64,000 nt of DNA from Bacterioplanoides sp965200585. GTDB taxonomy: Bacteria; Pseudomonadota; Gammaproteobacteria; Pseudomonadales; Oceanobacteraceae. The stretch lies in NCBI RefSeq assembly GCF_965200585.1, contig NZ_OZ241361.1; one strand, 5' to 3'. How positions within the stretch are numbered: the first letter of the stretch is position 1; each line of letters starts with the position of its first letter. The notes under the pieces were generated by a model. That model was not told the origin of the DNA. It did no database searches and saw only the letters and a program-made list of their open reading frames with translations. Positions 1 to 9,564 of this stretch are shown here, piece by piece. Position numbers and translations under genes: made by a program.

Positions 1-1035
1 AGCCGCAAGGTGTTATGGATCAACAGTTTACGCCAGCAGCCGGATTTGCTGGTGCTGGACGAGCCATTAGAAGGATTGGATCAGAACAGCCGTCATGCGC
101 TCAGCGATGAGCTGGAGCGTATTCAGCAGCAGGGTCAGGCCATTGTCTGGGTCGCTAACCGGCTGGATGAACTGCCGCCGTGGATTACTCACGTCGTCTT
201 TATGCACGAAGGCCAGATGTTGTATTGCGATCGCAAAGCCACCGTACTGGCGCAGCCGGAAGTGGCTGGCCTGATGCACTTTGATCGTGATCTGGCACCC
301 TTCCCTGAGGCGATCCATCAGTACGATTTAGCGCCGGAGCAGCCACTGTTACGGCTCACCGATGTCAGCATTCGCTATCAGGAACGGACCCTGTTTGATC
401 AGCTTAACTGGCAAGTTGAGCCGGGCCAGCACTGGGCCATTCAGGGGCCTAACGGCTGTGGTAAAACCAGCTTATTACAGCTGATCACCGGCGATAACCC
501 ACAATGCTACCGCAACGACTTGTGGCTGTTTGGTATGCAAAGGGGTAGCGGCGAGACCATCTGGGATATCAAAAAACACATCGGCATCGTATCGGCCTCG
601 CTGCAGTGGGAATACCGCGCCACCACCAATGTACTGAGCACCGTTATATCCGGTTTATACGACAGTATTGGTTTGTATCAGGCAACCGGCGATAGCGATA
701 AACAGTTAGCGTTACAGTGGCTGGAGCTGATTGGGTTGCGCGATAAAGCCAATCAGAGTCTGCAGCATCTGTCTTATGGTGAGCAGCGTCTGGTGCTGAT
801 TGCCCGGGCGCTCATCAAACAGCCGCCGCTGCTGATTCTGGATGAACCCTGCCAGGGGTTGGATGACCCTAGTCGTCAGCTGGTGTTGTCCTTTATTCAG
901 CGTTTGGCCCAGCAGCAACGGGTGACCTTGCTGTACATCACTCATCTGGCGGATGAAATCCCGGCTGCAATTCAGCAGCGTTTACAGTTTGACTTAAACG
1001 ATGGTTACAGCCAGATACGCATTTCTACCGACTGA
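1..1035 (+). CDS. modF: ModF-like duplicated ABC ATPase, 5'-truncated by window edge
   Basis: The reading frame is open at base 1, so the gene starts before the window. What remains is the end of a first ATPase domain and a complete second one, the tandem architecture of ModF/PhrA proteins associated with molybdate metabolism. Numbering from the GTG at 10: Walker B of domain 1 at residues 12-19 (LLVLDEP), then domain 2 with Walker A GPNGCGKT at 146-153, signature LSYGEQ at 254-259 and Walker B LLILDEP at 274-280. E. coli ModF is about 490 residues, so roughly 150 are missing. The GTG at 10 is not a credible start because it lies inside domain 1. No permease or binding protein adjoins it here. 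The ModF name is family inference; the ABC assignment is firm. Confidence 0.8.
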   Translation, partial: SRKVLWINSLRQQPDLLVLDEPLEGLDQNSRHALSDELERIQQQGQAIVWVANRLDELPPWITHVVFMHEGQMLYCDRKATVLAQPEVAGLMHFDRDLAPFPEAIHQYDLAPEQPLLRLTDVSIRYQERTLFDQLNWQVEPGQHWAIQGPNGCGKTSLLQLITGDNPQCYRNDLWLFGMQRGSGETIWDIKKHIGIVSASLQWEYRATTNVLSTVISGLYDSIGLYQATGDSDKQLALQWLELIGLRDKANQSLQHLSYGEQRLVLIARALIKQPPLLILDEPCQGLDDPSRQLVLSFIQRLAQQQRVTLLYITHLADEIPAAIQQRLQFDLNDGYSQIRISTD

Positions 1036-1096
1036 TTACAGCATTCCCGTTGTTGATTGCTAGACTGAAAATAACGATAAAAGAGTAACCTCGATT

Positions 1097-2383
1097 GTGA
1101 TTGGCTCCATTACCAAAACACGGAATGGTCGGCAATTTCAGGTCAATAAGCGACACACGCGCAAGCGCCTGGATGTGTCAGAGCTAACGATAGGGATGCA
1201 TATTGTTGAACTGGACCGACCGTGGATAGAATCGCCATTTTTATTTCAGGGCTTTCTGCTGGAAAGTGCTGACGATATTCGTATGGTTCAGGAAGTGTGC
1301 TCCTGGGTCTATGTCGATGTGTTGGAAGAAGAATGGTTGGAGCACTCGGGAAGTGCCCCGGGAAAACCACAATCGCGCCATCGCTTTGTTGAAAAACAAC
1401 AAATGGCGCAACAGCTGACCCAGGCTAACCGTACTTATCAGGCAACCAAAACGCAGGTGAAAACCCTGCTGAATAATGCCTTTTTGGGCCAGGCGATGAA
1501 TCTGGAAGGTGCCAAAGCCGCGGTCAAAGACTGTGTTGACCGGGTGATTCATAACCCCAATGCCATTCTCTGGCTGACCCGTTTAAAACAGCAGGATGAA
1601 TACACCGCCGAGCACTCCGTTAATGTGTGTCTGCTATCGATTGCTCTGGGCCGGGAAATGGGGTTGGCACCTTACGAGCTGGAAAATATCGGCATATGTG
1701 GCCTGATGCACGACATCGGTAAAATGAAAGTTCCGCCGGAAATTCTCAATAAACCCGGGCCGCTGGATCCGCAGGAATTTGAGGAGATGGCCCGTCATAC
1801 CAGCTATGCAAAACAGTTACTGATGGGGCGCTCGGATATATACCCCGGTGCCGTCGATGTGGCTTATACCCACCATGAACGTCTGGATGGTAAAGGTTAT
1901 CCACGCCGTTTGGGTGCCAGCAAAATCTCTCTGTTCACCCGGATTGTAACGGTCACTGATGCTTATGATGCCATGACCAGCGATCGTTGCTATCAGAAAG
2001 GCATGTCGTCGATCGATGCCCTGAAAATTATCAACCGCCATACCGGCACTCAGTTTGATGCCGAGGTTGCGCGCCAGTTTATTGCCATGATTGGTCTGTA
2101 CCCACCGGGGTATCTGATTGAAATGACCAATGGCGAAGTGGGCATTATTCTGTCGTCTGACCCCGGCTTCTCACTCAAACCCAAAGCCATCATGGTGTTG
2201 GGGCCGGATAAAGAACCCCAGCCAGAACGCATTATTAACCTCGCCAATTCGCCTCAGGATGATCAGGGTGAGTTCTATAAAGCGGCTGGCGTATTCCGCA
2301 GTGGCACCTTTGGAGTACATGTAAATGATTACATTTCTAAAGGTCTGAGAATCAAAGGGTTTGAATTCAGCCTGTCGGAATAA
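1097..2383 (+). CDS. DUF3391 / HD-GYP domain cyclic-di-GMP phosphodiesterase
   Basis: Predicted cytoplasmic phosphodiesterase that would hydrolyse c-di-GMP. The N-terminal part (about residues 25-125) resembles DUF3391, with the ELDRPW and FLFQGF stretches typical of that domain. The HD-GYP domain follows: HDIGK at 205-209 and the HHERLDGKGYP motif at 259-269, both intact, so activity is expected. The length of 428 residues is normal for this class. The start is uncertain: GTG 1097 has only a weak purine-rich stretch upstream, and homologues often begin near the DUF3391 domain (about residue 24 here). It stands alone between the ModF-like gene and the bet cluster, with no partner diguanylate cyclase visible. 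Confidence 0.9.
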   Translation: MIGSITKTRNGRQFQVNKRHTRKRLDVSELTIGMHIVELDRPWIESPFLFQGFLLESADDIRMVQEVCSWVYVDVLEEEWLEHSGSAPGKPQSRHRFVEKQQMAQQLTQANRTYQATKTQVKTLLNNAFLGQAMNLEGAKAAVKDCVDRVIHNPNAILWLTRLKQQDEYTAEHSVNVCLLSIALGREMGLAPYELENIGICGLMHDIGKMKVPPEILNKPGPLDPQEFEEMARHTSYAKQLLMGRSDIYPGAVDVAYTHHERLDGKGYPRRLGASKISLFTRIVTVTDAYDAMTSDRCYQKGMSSIDALKIINRHTGTQFDAEVARQFIAMIGLYPPGYLIEMTNGEVGIILSSDPGFSLKPKAIMVLGPDKEPQPERIINLANSPQDDQGEFYKAAGVFRSGTFGVHVNDYISKGLRIKGFEFSLSE

Positions 2384-2565
2384 CCTTCTACAAACAACTC
2401 CCTCCTGATTTATCACTTTGTCCAAATTGTTTGTTCTCTATGGAATTGCTGGTAAGGTTGCTGCCTGTATTTTCGGCAAGATTACGTATTTTGATGGATT
2501 TTTGTGCAGTTTTTAGGTGTTTTTACCTATTAAATCATCCCCGTATGCAATGGCATTGCTTGATG

Positions 2566-2598
2566 TTTAGATATCAATTGTTTAGCCTTATATCTAAA
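2566..2598. promoter_or_regulatory. Inverted repeat upstream of betI, candidate BetI operator
   Basis: Perfect 9-bp arms TTTAGATAT (2566-2574) and ATATCTAAA (2590-2598) separated by 15 bp, ending 19 bp before the betI ATG. The position suits an autoregulatory operator of the betIBA operon. It does not resemble a terminator because no T-run follows. Assignment to BetI is inference from position only. Confidence 0.5.
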
Positions 2599-2617
2599 TG
2601 AATATTCAATCAGCGCC

Positions 2618-3214
2618 ATGAATCGTCCAAAACAGCAACATCAGCGTCGTGAAGATATTGTTCAGGCGACACTGAAATCCATAGAGTTGTATGGTCTTTC
2701 CGGGACCACTATCAAAACCATCAGTGCTCTGGCCGATATCTCGGTTGGCCTGATTAACCATCATTTTGGTTCCAAGCAGAAGTTACTGGAATCCGCCGTT
2801 CGCTTTTTACTGGAGCAGCTGCGCAGCGGTTTGTTACAGCATCTGGCGTCGGAGGGTGATATTTCTGCGAAAGAACGTCTGTATCGCATCGTCGAAACCA
2901 ATTTCACCAGCTTTCAACAGTCACCATCGGCTTCCCGCACCTGGTTGTGTTTCTGGGCCGAAGCAGCGCACAGCCCAGAGCTGTCACGCTTACAGCAAAT
3001 CAACAGCCGTCGCTTATACAGCAATCTGCTGCATTCTTACCGGGCTCTGATGCCTCGTCAGCAAGCGCTTATGGCAGCTGAAATGACAGCCTCGATGATT
3101 GATGGTTATTGGTTGAGAAGCACCCTGAGCAGTTCTCCGGAGCAAGCGTTTATCAACGCTGAGCAGCATTGCAAAACCTTTATTGATACCTTGCTGGTTA
3201 ATGCGGAGCATTAG
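2618..3214 (+). CDS. betI: BetI, TetR-family choline-responsive repressor
   Basis: TetR/AcrR-family repressor of choline oxidation genes; in this family choline binding relieves repression. The 198-residue length matches BetI (about 195). The N-terminal helix-turn-helix spans about residues 30-55 (TTIKTISALADISVG, then NHHFGSKQKLL). It is first in an operon with betB (9-bp gap) and betA, the usual betIBA order. The inverted repeat at 2566-2598 just upstream is a candidate operator. The context of betB, betA and a choline ABC transporter makes the identification strong. Confidence 0.93.
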   Translation: MNRPKQQHQRREDIVQATLKSIELYGLSGTTIKTISALADISVGLINHHFGSKQKLLESAVRFLLEQLRSGLLQHLASEGDISAKERLYRIVETNFTSFQQSPSASRTWLCFWAEAAHSPELSRLQQINSRRLYSNLLHSYRALMPRQQALMAAEMTASMIDGYWLRSTLSSSPEQAFINAEQHCKTFIDTLLVNAEH

Positions 3215-3223
3215 GAATTACCC

Positions 3224-4678
3224 ATGACCCTGAAGAATTTTATTAACGGCCGGTATCTGAGCAATCAGACCGGTGAAACCTTTGACGTGATTAACCCGGC
3301 AACGGCTGAAGTCACGTATCAGGTAGAAGTCGCCGACAGTTTTGTGCAACAACAAGCCATTGAGAGTGCCCAGCAAGGTTTTCAACAATGGTCGGCGATG
3401 AGCGGTATTGAGCGCAGTCGTATTCTCAATAAAGCGGTGTCTTTACTGCGAGAACGTAATGATGAGCTGGCCAGGCTGGAAGTGCTGGATACCGGTAAAC
3501 CCTGGCAGGAAGCCAGTGTGGTGGATGTGGTTACGGGCGCTGATGCGATCGAATTTTTTGCCGGATTAGCGCCCTCCATCGAGGGTAATCAACAAGATCT
3601 GGGTGGTGATTTTTATTACACCCGACGTGAACCACTGGGTATTTGTGCTGGTATTGGTGCCTGGAATTATCCGTTACAAATCGCTTGCTGGAAATCAGCG
3701 CCTGCACTGGCGTGTGGTAACGCCATGATCTTTAAACCCTCGGAAGAAACCCCGATAGGGGCCTGTAAACTGGCAGAAATATTTATTGAAGCTGGCGTAC
3801 CTGCGGGTGTGTTTAATGTGGTACACGGCGCACGTGAGGTGGGTGAATGGTTAACGCATAGCCCTGAGATTGAAAAAATTTCGTTTACCGGTGAAGTCGG
3901 TACCGGCAAACGTGTTATGGCAGCGGCGGCCACTACCCTAAAAGATGTGACTATGGAGTTGGGTGGTAAATCGCCGTTAATCGTTTTTGATGATGCCGAT
4001 ATTGATGAAGCCGTCAGCGCAGCGATGTTAGGTAATTTTTATACTCAGGGGGAAATCTGCACCAACGGCACCCGGGTATTTTTACAAGCAGGTATCAAAG
4101 ATCAGTTTCTTGAAAAGCTGAAGCAGCGAACTGAGCAAAATATTGTTGCTGGTGATCCGCTTGATCCTGAAGTGAATTTTGGTGCGTTAATTTCTGCAAA
4201 ACACTATCAGCAAGTGCTGGATTATATTGCAACCGCTAAAGCCGAAGGTGCCTCGTTATTATGCGGTGGCGAAGCTTTAAAACCACACTCAGCACCAGAC
4301 GGTTTTTTTGTTGCCCCTACGGTGTTTGTTGATTGCCATGATGAGATGACCATCGTTAAAGAAGAAATTTTTGGCCCGGTGATGTCGGTGCTGGAATTTG
4401 AAACCGAAGACGAAGTAATTCAGCGCGCCAATAATACCCACCTGGGGTTAGCGGCTGGTGTATTCAGTAAGGATATTCGTCGTGCGCACCGTGTGATTCA
4501 TCAGTTACAGGCCGGTATTTGCTGGATTAATGCTTATGGTGCATCGCCCGCGGAGATGCCCGTCGGAGGTTATAAACAATCCGGTATTGGTCGTGAAAAT
4601 GGCTTAGCAACACTGAATCACTATACCCAGCTAAAAGCGGTGTATGTTGGAATGAACCCGCTGGAAAGCCCTTTTTAA
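3224..4678 (+). CDS. betB: Betaine aldehyde dehydrogenase
   Basis: NAD(P)-dependent oxidation of betaine aldehyde to glycine betaine, the second step of osmoprotectant synthesis from choline; cytoplasmic. The full-length aldehyde dehydrogenase fold of 484 residues (family about 490) carries the general base Glu245 in MELGGKS and catalytic Cys279 in GEICTNGTRVF. The CTNGTRVF context is typical of BetB. The NAD-binding GAWNYP stretch is near residue 145. The gene lies 9 bp after betI and 10 bp before betA, clearly co-transcribed. No lesion is seen. Confidence 0.96.
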   Translation: MTLKNFINGRYLSNQTGETFDVINPATAEVTYQVEVADSFVQQQAIESAQQGFQQWSAMSGIERSRILNKAVSLLRERNDELARLEVLDTGKPWQEASVVDVVTGADAIEFFAGLAPSIEGNQQDLGGDFYYTRREPLGICAGIGAWNYPLQIACWKSAPALACGNAMIFKPSEETPIGACKLAEIFIEAGVPAGVFNVVHGAREVGEWLTHSPEIEKISFTGEVGTGKRVMAAAATTLKDVTMELGGKSPLIVFDDADIDEAVSAAMLGNFYTQGEICTNGTRVFLQAGIKDQFLEKLKQRTEQNIVAGDPLDPEVNFGALISAKHYQQVLDYIATAKAEGASLLCGGEALKPHSAPDGFFVAPTVFVDCHDEMTIVKEEIFGPVMSVLEFETEDEVIQRANNTHLGLAAGVFSKDIRRAHRVIHQLQAGICWINAYGASPAEMPVGGYKQSGIGRENGLATLNHYTQLKAVYVGMNPLESPF

Positions 4679-4688
4679 GTATGTTGTC

Positions 4689-6398
4689 ATGAAAGAAAGC
4701 TATGATTTTATTATTGTTGGCGCCGGTTCCGCGGGTTGTGTGTTAGCCAATCGTTTATCGGAAAATCCACAATATTCCGTACTGTTAATTGAAACCGGTG
4801 GCAGCGATAAAAGTATTTTTATTCAGATGCCAACCGCGTTATCCATTCCGATGAATACCGAAAAATACGCCTGGCAGTATCATACGGTAGAAGAACCGTA
4901 TCTGGATAAGCGTATTATGCATTGCCCGCGTGGCAAAGTGCTGGGTGGTTCATCCTCGATTAACGGCATGGTGTATGTGCGTGGTCACGCCCGAGACTTT
5001 GATGAATGGGCACAACACGGCGCTGAAAACTGGGATTATTCACACTGCTTGCCTTATTTTAAAAAAGCCGATGATTGGGCTTTTGGTACGGATGAATACC
5101 GCAGCCAGGGTGGGCCGTTAGGGGTGAATAACGGCAACCAGATGAAAAACCCACTTTATAAAGCCTTTATTAAAGCAGGGCAGCAAGCCGGTTACGATTT
5201 TACCGACGATTATAATGGTAAACAGCAGGAAGGCTTTGGTGCCATGCATATGACGGTTAAAAACGGTCTGCGCTGGTCTACCGCTAATGCCTATTTACGT
5301 CCGGCGATGCAACGTTCGAACCTGACGGTCATTACCAAAGCTCAGGTGCATAAAGTTCTGCTGGAAAAAACCGAACAGGGGCCAAAAGCGATTGGCGTGG
5401 AATATCGTCATAACAATACGGTCTTGCAGGTAACAGCCAATAAAGAAGTGATTTTAAGTGCAGGCTCCATTGGCTCACCGCATCTTCTGCAATTATCTGG
5501 TATTGGTGATGCTGAGGTGCTGACCAACGCCGGTGTTGAAGTTCAGCATGAGCTGCCTGGGGTTGGCAAAAATCTACAGGATCATCTGGAATTTTATTTT
5601 CAGTTTAAATGCAAACAGCCCATTACTCTGAACAGTAAATTGGGGCTGTGGAGTAAATTCTTAATTGGCTCTCGCTGGTTCTTTAGTAAAACCGGTTTGG
5701 GGGCAACCAATCATTTTGAATCCTGTGGTTTTATTCGTTCCAAGGCCGGTGTTGAATGGCCAGATTTGCAATACCATTTCTTACCCGCCGCCATGCGTTA
5801 CGACGGTCAGGCGGCGTTTGATGGTCATGGTTTTCAGGTGCATATTGGTCACAATAAACCCAAAAGCCGGGGTCATGTGCATATTAAAAGTGCTGACCCG
5901 CAGCAACATCCTGAAATTCTGTTTAATTATCTGCAGCACGATGACGATATCGAAGGCTTCCGCGATTGTGTGAAGCGCACACGTGAGATTATTGGTCAGG
6001 CGGCGTTTGATGATTATCGTGATGGTGAAATTCAGCCCGGTGAACATATTCAAACCGATGAACAAATCGATCAGTTTGTGCGCGCCAATGTTGAAAGTGC
6101 CTATCACCCCTCTTGCTCCTGCCGTATGGGGGAAGATGAGATGGCGGTGGTGAACTCCAATACTCAGGTGCACGGCGTACAAGGACTACGGGTGGTGGAC
6201 TCGTCGATTTTTCCAACCATCCCGAATGGTAATTTAAATGCACCCACCATTATGACAGCAGAACGTGCGGCGGATTTAATCAAACAACACCATGATCCGG
6301 CTTATGTCATGTTGCCAGCCAGTCGTGCTGAGGTTGGTATGGACCAGCAATGGCAAGAGCGGCAACGTGCCAATACGCCACAGCGCCAGGTTCGTTAA
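4689..6398 (+). CDS. betA: Choline dehydrogenase (GMC oxidoreductase)
   Basis: FAD-dependent, membrane-associated oxidation of choline to betaine aldehyde. The N-terminal dinucleotide-binding motif VGAGSAGC is near residue 10. GMC signature 1 (GKVLGGSSSINGMVYVRGH) is near residue 81 and signature 2 (GSIGSPHLLQLSGIG) near 258. The C-terminal active-site regions YHPSCSCRMG and GNLNAPTIM are present. The 569 residues compare with 556 for the E. coli enzyme; the extra residues form a polar C-terminal tail. It is the third gene of the betIBA operon, followed 77 bp later by the choline-binding protein gene. Confidence 0.96.
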   Translation: MKESYDFIIVGAGSAGCVLANRLSENPQYSVLLIETGGSDKSIFIQMPTALSIPMNTEKYAWQYHTVEEPYLDKRIMHCPRGKVLGGSSSINGMVYVRGHARDFDEWAQHGAENWDYSHCLPYFKKADDWAFGTDEYRSQGGPLGVNNGNQMKNPLYKAFIKAGQQAGYDFTDDYNGKQQEGFGAMHMTVKNGLRWSTANAYLRPAMQRSNLTVITKAQVHKVLLEKTEQGPKAIGVEYRHNNTVLQVTANKEVILSAGSIGSPHLLQLSGIGDAEVLTNAGVEVQHELPGVGKNLQDHLEFYFQFKCKQPITLNSKLGLWSKFLIGSRWFFSKTGLGATNHFESCGFIRSKAGVEWPDLQYHFLPAAMRYDGQAAFDGHGFQVHIGHNKPKSRGHVHIKSADPQQHPEILFNYLQHDDDIEGFRDCVKRTREIIGQAAFDDYRDGEIQPGEHIQTDEQIDQFVRANVESAYHPSCSCRMGEDEMAVVNSNTQVHGVQGLRVVDSSIFPTIPNGNLNAPTIMTAERAADLIKQHHDPAYVMLPASRAEVGMDQQWQERQRANTPQRQVR

Positions 6399-6475
6399 TT
6401 TCATAATAATAAAGCTGGTATCAGCCAGCGCTTAGCAATAATCAGATCGTAAAAGGTAACCACGGAGAAGAAGGT

Positions 6476-7414
6476 ATGAAAATCAAACAGGCAATTTGCT
6501 CAGTATTAATTTCAGGGGCCGCTTTATCTTTGCCAGCCCTGTCTCAGGCAGACGAGTGCGGCACCGTTCGCTTCTCTGATGTTGGATGGACCGACATCAC
6601 AGCAACCACTGCGGTGGCTTCTGTGGTGCTGGAAAGCATTGGCTATCGCACAGAAACTCAGGTTTTGTCGGTACCGGTAACGTATAAGTCGCTGGAGAAC
6701 AAGGATATCGATGTTTTTCTGGGAAACTGGATGCCAACCATGGAAGCCGATATTAAACCCTACCGTGAGCGTGGCACCGTCGAAACACTGGTGACCAACC
6801 TAGAAGGGGCAAAATACACCTTAGCGGTACCGCAATATGTTTATGATGCTGGTGTAAAAAGTTTTGCTGATATTGCCAAGTATGCCGACAAATTTGATAG
6901 CAAAATTTATGGCATTGAGCCGGGCAATGATGGCAATCGCTTAATTCAGAGCATGATTGATCAGAATGCGTTTGGCCTGAAAGGCTTTGAAGTGGTTGAG
7001 TCCAGCGAAGCGGGCATGTTGTCACAGGTGAAGCGTAAAACCCGCCGTGATAAGTGGATTGTTTTCCTGGGTTGGGAGCCACACCCGATGAACGCTAACT
7101 TTGAGCTGGCTTATCTGGAAGGCGGCGACGACTTCTTTGGCCCGAATCTGGGTGGCGCCGTGGTTGATACCAATGTGCGTAAAGGTTACGCCCAAGCGTG
7201 TCCGAATGTCGGCCAATTCCTGAAAAATCTGACGTTTACACTGCAGGCCGAAAACGAAATTATGGCGGCCATTCTGGATGATGGACAAAAGCCAGAAGTA
7301 GCAGCTAAAGCCTGGATTAAGAAAAATCCGGATGTGCTGAATGGCTGGTTAAAAGGTGTGACGACCAAAGATGGTGCCGAGGCACTGAAATCCGCAATCG
7401 CATTAACTGAATAA
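6476..7414 (+). CDS. choX: Choline ABC transporter, periplasmic binding protein
   Basis: Predicted periplasmic binding protein for choline (OpuAC/ProX fold). A signal peptide of about 25 residues ends in ALSQA before DECGTVRF. Aromatic residues that could form the quaternary-amine cage are plentiful (VGWTD, LGNWMPT, FLGWEPHP). The length of 312 residues matches ChoX. A good Shine-Dalgarno (GGAGAAGAAGG) precedes ATG 6476. It follows betA directly and precedes its permease and ATPase, so choline is a more likely ligand than proline or betaine. A hairpin after the gene may set higher expression of this component. Confidence 0.9.
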   Translation: MKIKQAICSVLISGAALSLPALSQADECGTVRFSDVGWTDITATTAVASVVLESIGYRTETQVLSVPVTYKSLENKDIDVFLGNWMPTMEADIKPYRERGTVETLVTNLEGAKYTLAVPQYVYDAGVKSFADIAKYADKFDSKIYGIEPGNDGNRLIQSMIDQNAFGLKGFEVVESSEAGMLSQVKRKTRRDKWIVFLGWEPHPMNANFELAYLEGGDDFFGPNLGGAVVDTNVRKGYAQACPNVGQFLKNLTFTLQAENEIMAAILDDGQKPEVAAKAWIKKNPDVLNGWLKGVTTKDGAEALKSAIALTE

Positions 7415-7431
7415 GTGATGTGACTTGTGAT

Positions 7432-7455
7432 CAGGGTGAGTTGATTCTCACCCTG
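7432..7455 (+). promoter_or_regulatory. Intra-operon hairpin between choX and choW
   Basis: Perfect 9-bp stem CAGGGTGAG / CTCACCCTG with a 6-nt loop, 18 bp after the choX stop. Only a short pyrimidine stretch follows, so it is more likely a partial terminator or an mRNA-stabilising stem than a full stop. This arrangement is common where the binding protein must exceed the membrane components. The role is inferred. Confidence 0.5.
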
Positions 7456-7498
7456 CTTCTTAGCTAATGATTCAAACAATGGCTGTACTGACTTTAAT

Positions 7499-8353
7499 AT
7501 GGCCGTGGCAGGTAAATACGTGGAAGATTATAAAATCCCATTAGGGGATTACACCGAAATATTTTTTGACTGGCTGGTTGATAATGCCGCCGGTTTCTTT
7601 GATGTAATTTCGGATTCTCTGGAATGGCTGATTAGTTTATTAACCTCTGGCTTGCTATGGCTGCACCCGGCTGCGTTTATTGTATTGGTTGGTGCCGTTG
7701 CATTTAAAGTACACCGTTCTGTTTCATTGGTTATTTTTTCGTTGGCTTCCTTATTATTAATCTGGAATCTGGGGTATTGGCAGGAAACCATGGAGACATT
7801 ATCTCTGGTGTTATATGCCACCTTTTTTTGTATGTTAATTGGTTTGCCTATGGGTATTTATGCGGCGCATCATCCCTGGTTATACCGTGTATTACGCCCG
7901 GTATTGGATTTAATGCAGACCGTTCCAACCTTTGTTTATCTGATTCCGACGTTAACGTTATTTGGTTTAGGTGTTGTACCGGGATTAATTTCCACCATTA
8001 TTTTTGCGATTGCCGCTCCGGTGCGGCTGACGTACCTGGGCATCTCCGAAGTGCCCAAAGAGCTGATTGAAGCCGGGCAATCGTTCGGAGCAACCAAAAC
8101 ACAATTGTTATTCCGTATCGAATTACCGGCTGCCGCCAGCAGTATCGCTGCCGGAGTCACGCAGTGCATTATGTTATCACTCTCAATGGTGGTAATTGCG
8201 GCACTGGTTGGTGCTGATGGTTTAGGAAAACCTGTGGTGCGTGCCTTAAATACCGTTGATATTGCCAGTGGTTTTGAAGCGGGTTTAGCCATTGTCTTAC
8301 TGGCGATTTTGTTAGACCGCCTGTTTAAACAGAAACAACAGGTGAGCGTATGA
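7499..8353 (+). CDS. choW: Choline ABC transporter, permease
   Basis: Integral membrane permease of a ProW/OpuAB-type importer, 284 residues. It has several hydrophobic segments (about 50-70, 74-95, 99-120, 145-175, 215-240, 258-275). The cytoplasmic EAA-type loop that contacts the ATPase (EVPKELIEAGQSFGATKTQ) is near residue 183. The coding end overlaps choV by 4 bp (ATGA), indicating translational coupling. The 5' side is separated from choX by 84 bp with a hairpin. ATG 7499 lacks a strong Shine-Dalgarno. Confidence 0.92.
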   Translation: MAVAGKYVEDYKIPLGDYTEIFFDWLVDNAAGFFDVISDSLEWLISLLTSGLLWLHPAAFIVLVGAVAFKVHRSVSLVIFSLASLLLIWNLGYWQETMETLSLVLYATFFCMLIGLPMGIYAAHHPWLYRVLRPVLDLMQTVPTFVYLIPTLTLFGLGVVPGLISTIIFAIAAPVRLTYLGISEVPKELIEAGQSFGATKTQLLFRIELPAAASSIAAGVTQCIMLSLSMVVIAALVGADGLGKPVVRALNTVDIASGFEAGLAIVLLAILLDRLFKQKQQVSV

Positions 8354-9531
8354 TTGAGATCAAAAATCTGGACGTCATTTTTGGTGATAAGCCGGATGCG
8401 GCATTGGCGTTACTGGATCAAGGCAGTAATCGTGAACAGATACTGGAAAAAACCGGCCAGGTGTTGGGTGTTAAGGGTGCATCACTCAAGGTTGAACGGG
8501 GTGAAATCTGTGTCTTAATGGGATTATCTGGTTCCGGTAAATCCAGTTTATTACGCTGTGTTAATGGTCTGAACCCAATCTCTCGCGGTGAAGTGAATAT
8601 CGAATATCAGGGCAAGATGATTAACTTTGCCGAAGCCGATGCCACAACACAACGTGAACTGCGGATGAAAACCATTTCAATGGTGTTTCAGAAATTTGCC
8701 CTGATGCCTTGGTTAAGCGTGGCTGAAAATGTCTCGATGCCGCTTGAATTGCAGGGCATGGATAAAAAAGAAATTAAAAGCCGGGTGCAACAACAACTGG
8801 ATATTGTTGGCCTGACGGAATGGGCAGAGCATAAACCCGGTCAATTATCCGGTGGGATGCAGCAGCGGGTTGGACTGGCCCGGGCGCTGGCCAGTGAGTC
8901 GGATATCTTATTGATGGATGAGCCATTCTCTGCACTTGATCCATTAATACGCAGTCAGTTACAGGATGAATTACTGCAATTGCAGAAGCAGTTAAATAAA
9001 ACCATTATTTTTGTCTCGCATGATCTGGACGAGGCGTTAAAAATTGGCAACCATATTGCCATTATGAAAGATGGTGAAATTGTCCAGCATGGTAATCCGC
9101 AAGATATTGTGATGAACCCGGCGAATGATTATGTTCGCGAGTTTGTGGCACACACCAATCCAATGAATGTGTTGCTGGCAAAAGATCTGATGCGGTCGTT
9201 AGCTGAACTGGAACAAACCGATAAAGGTTTCCGTTTAAGTAAGCGACATGACTATTGGCTGTCTGCTGATAAAAATGCAATTATTTATCGTGATCAGGAA
9301 ACACCACTTCAGAAACAAACAATTCAGAAAACCCCGGAAGGTCAGAATAATTTTATATACGCAGCAACCGGTACCATTGTCAGTGCCGACACTTCCATGC
9401 GAGAAGTGCTGGAAATTCGTTATGAAACCGATCATGCTGTGTTTATCGAAGAAAATAATAAGATCGTTGGATTTATAGGCGACAGAGAACTGTTTCATTC
9501 GTTATTGGGAAAAATGCTCGATAACGATTAA
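8350..9531 (+). CDS. choV: Choline ABC transporter, ATP-binding subunit
   Basis: Cytoplasmic ATPase of the choline importer. Walker A GLSGSGKS is at 58-65, signature LSGGMQ at 166-171 and Walker B ILLMDEP at 186-192. A C-terminal extension (about 270-393) resembles the regulatory region of ProV/OpuAA proteins. The N-terminal insertion before Walker A (about residues 14-40) is the form I associate with ChoV proteins. It overlaps choW by 4 bp. The 393-residue length is normal and no defects are visible. Confidence 0.94.
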   Translation: MIEIKNLDVIFGDKPDAALALLDQGSNREQILEKTGQVLGVKGASLKVERGEICVLMGLSGSGKSSLLRCVNGLNPISRGEVNIEYQGKMINFAEADATTQRELRMKTISMVFQKFALMPWLSVAENVSMPLELQGMDKKEIKSRVQQQLDIVGLTEWAEHKPGQLSGGMQQRVGLARALASESDILLMDEPFSALDPLIRSQLQDELLQLQKQLNKTIIFVSHDLDEALKIGNHIAIMKDGEIVQHGNPQDIVMNPANDYVREFVAHTNPMNVLLAKDLMRSLAELEQTDKGFRLSKRHDYWLSADKNAIIYRDQETPLQKQTIQKTPEGQNNFIYAATGTIVSADTSMREVLEIRYETDHAVFIEENNKIVGFIGDRELFHSLLGKMLDND

Positions 9532-9564
9532 TTGCTCAGCTCATATAAAAGGAAGGATAGGATA

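Noticed and set aside
5781..6182. Minus-strand frame of 133 codons inside betA
   Set aside because: Antisense to conserved GMC C-terminal motifs; no ribosome site.
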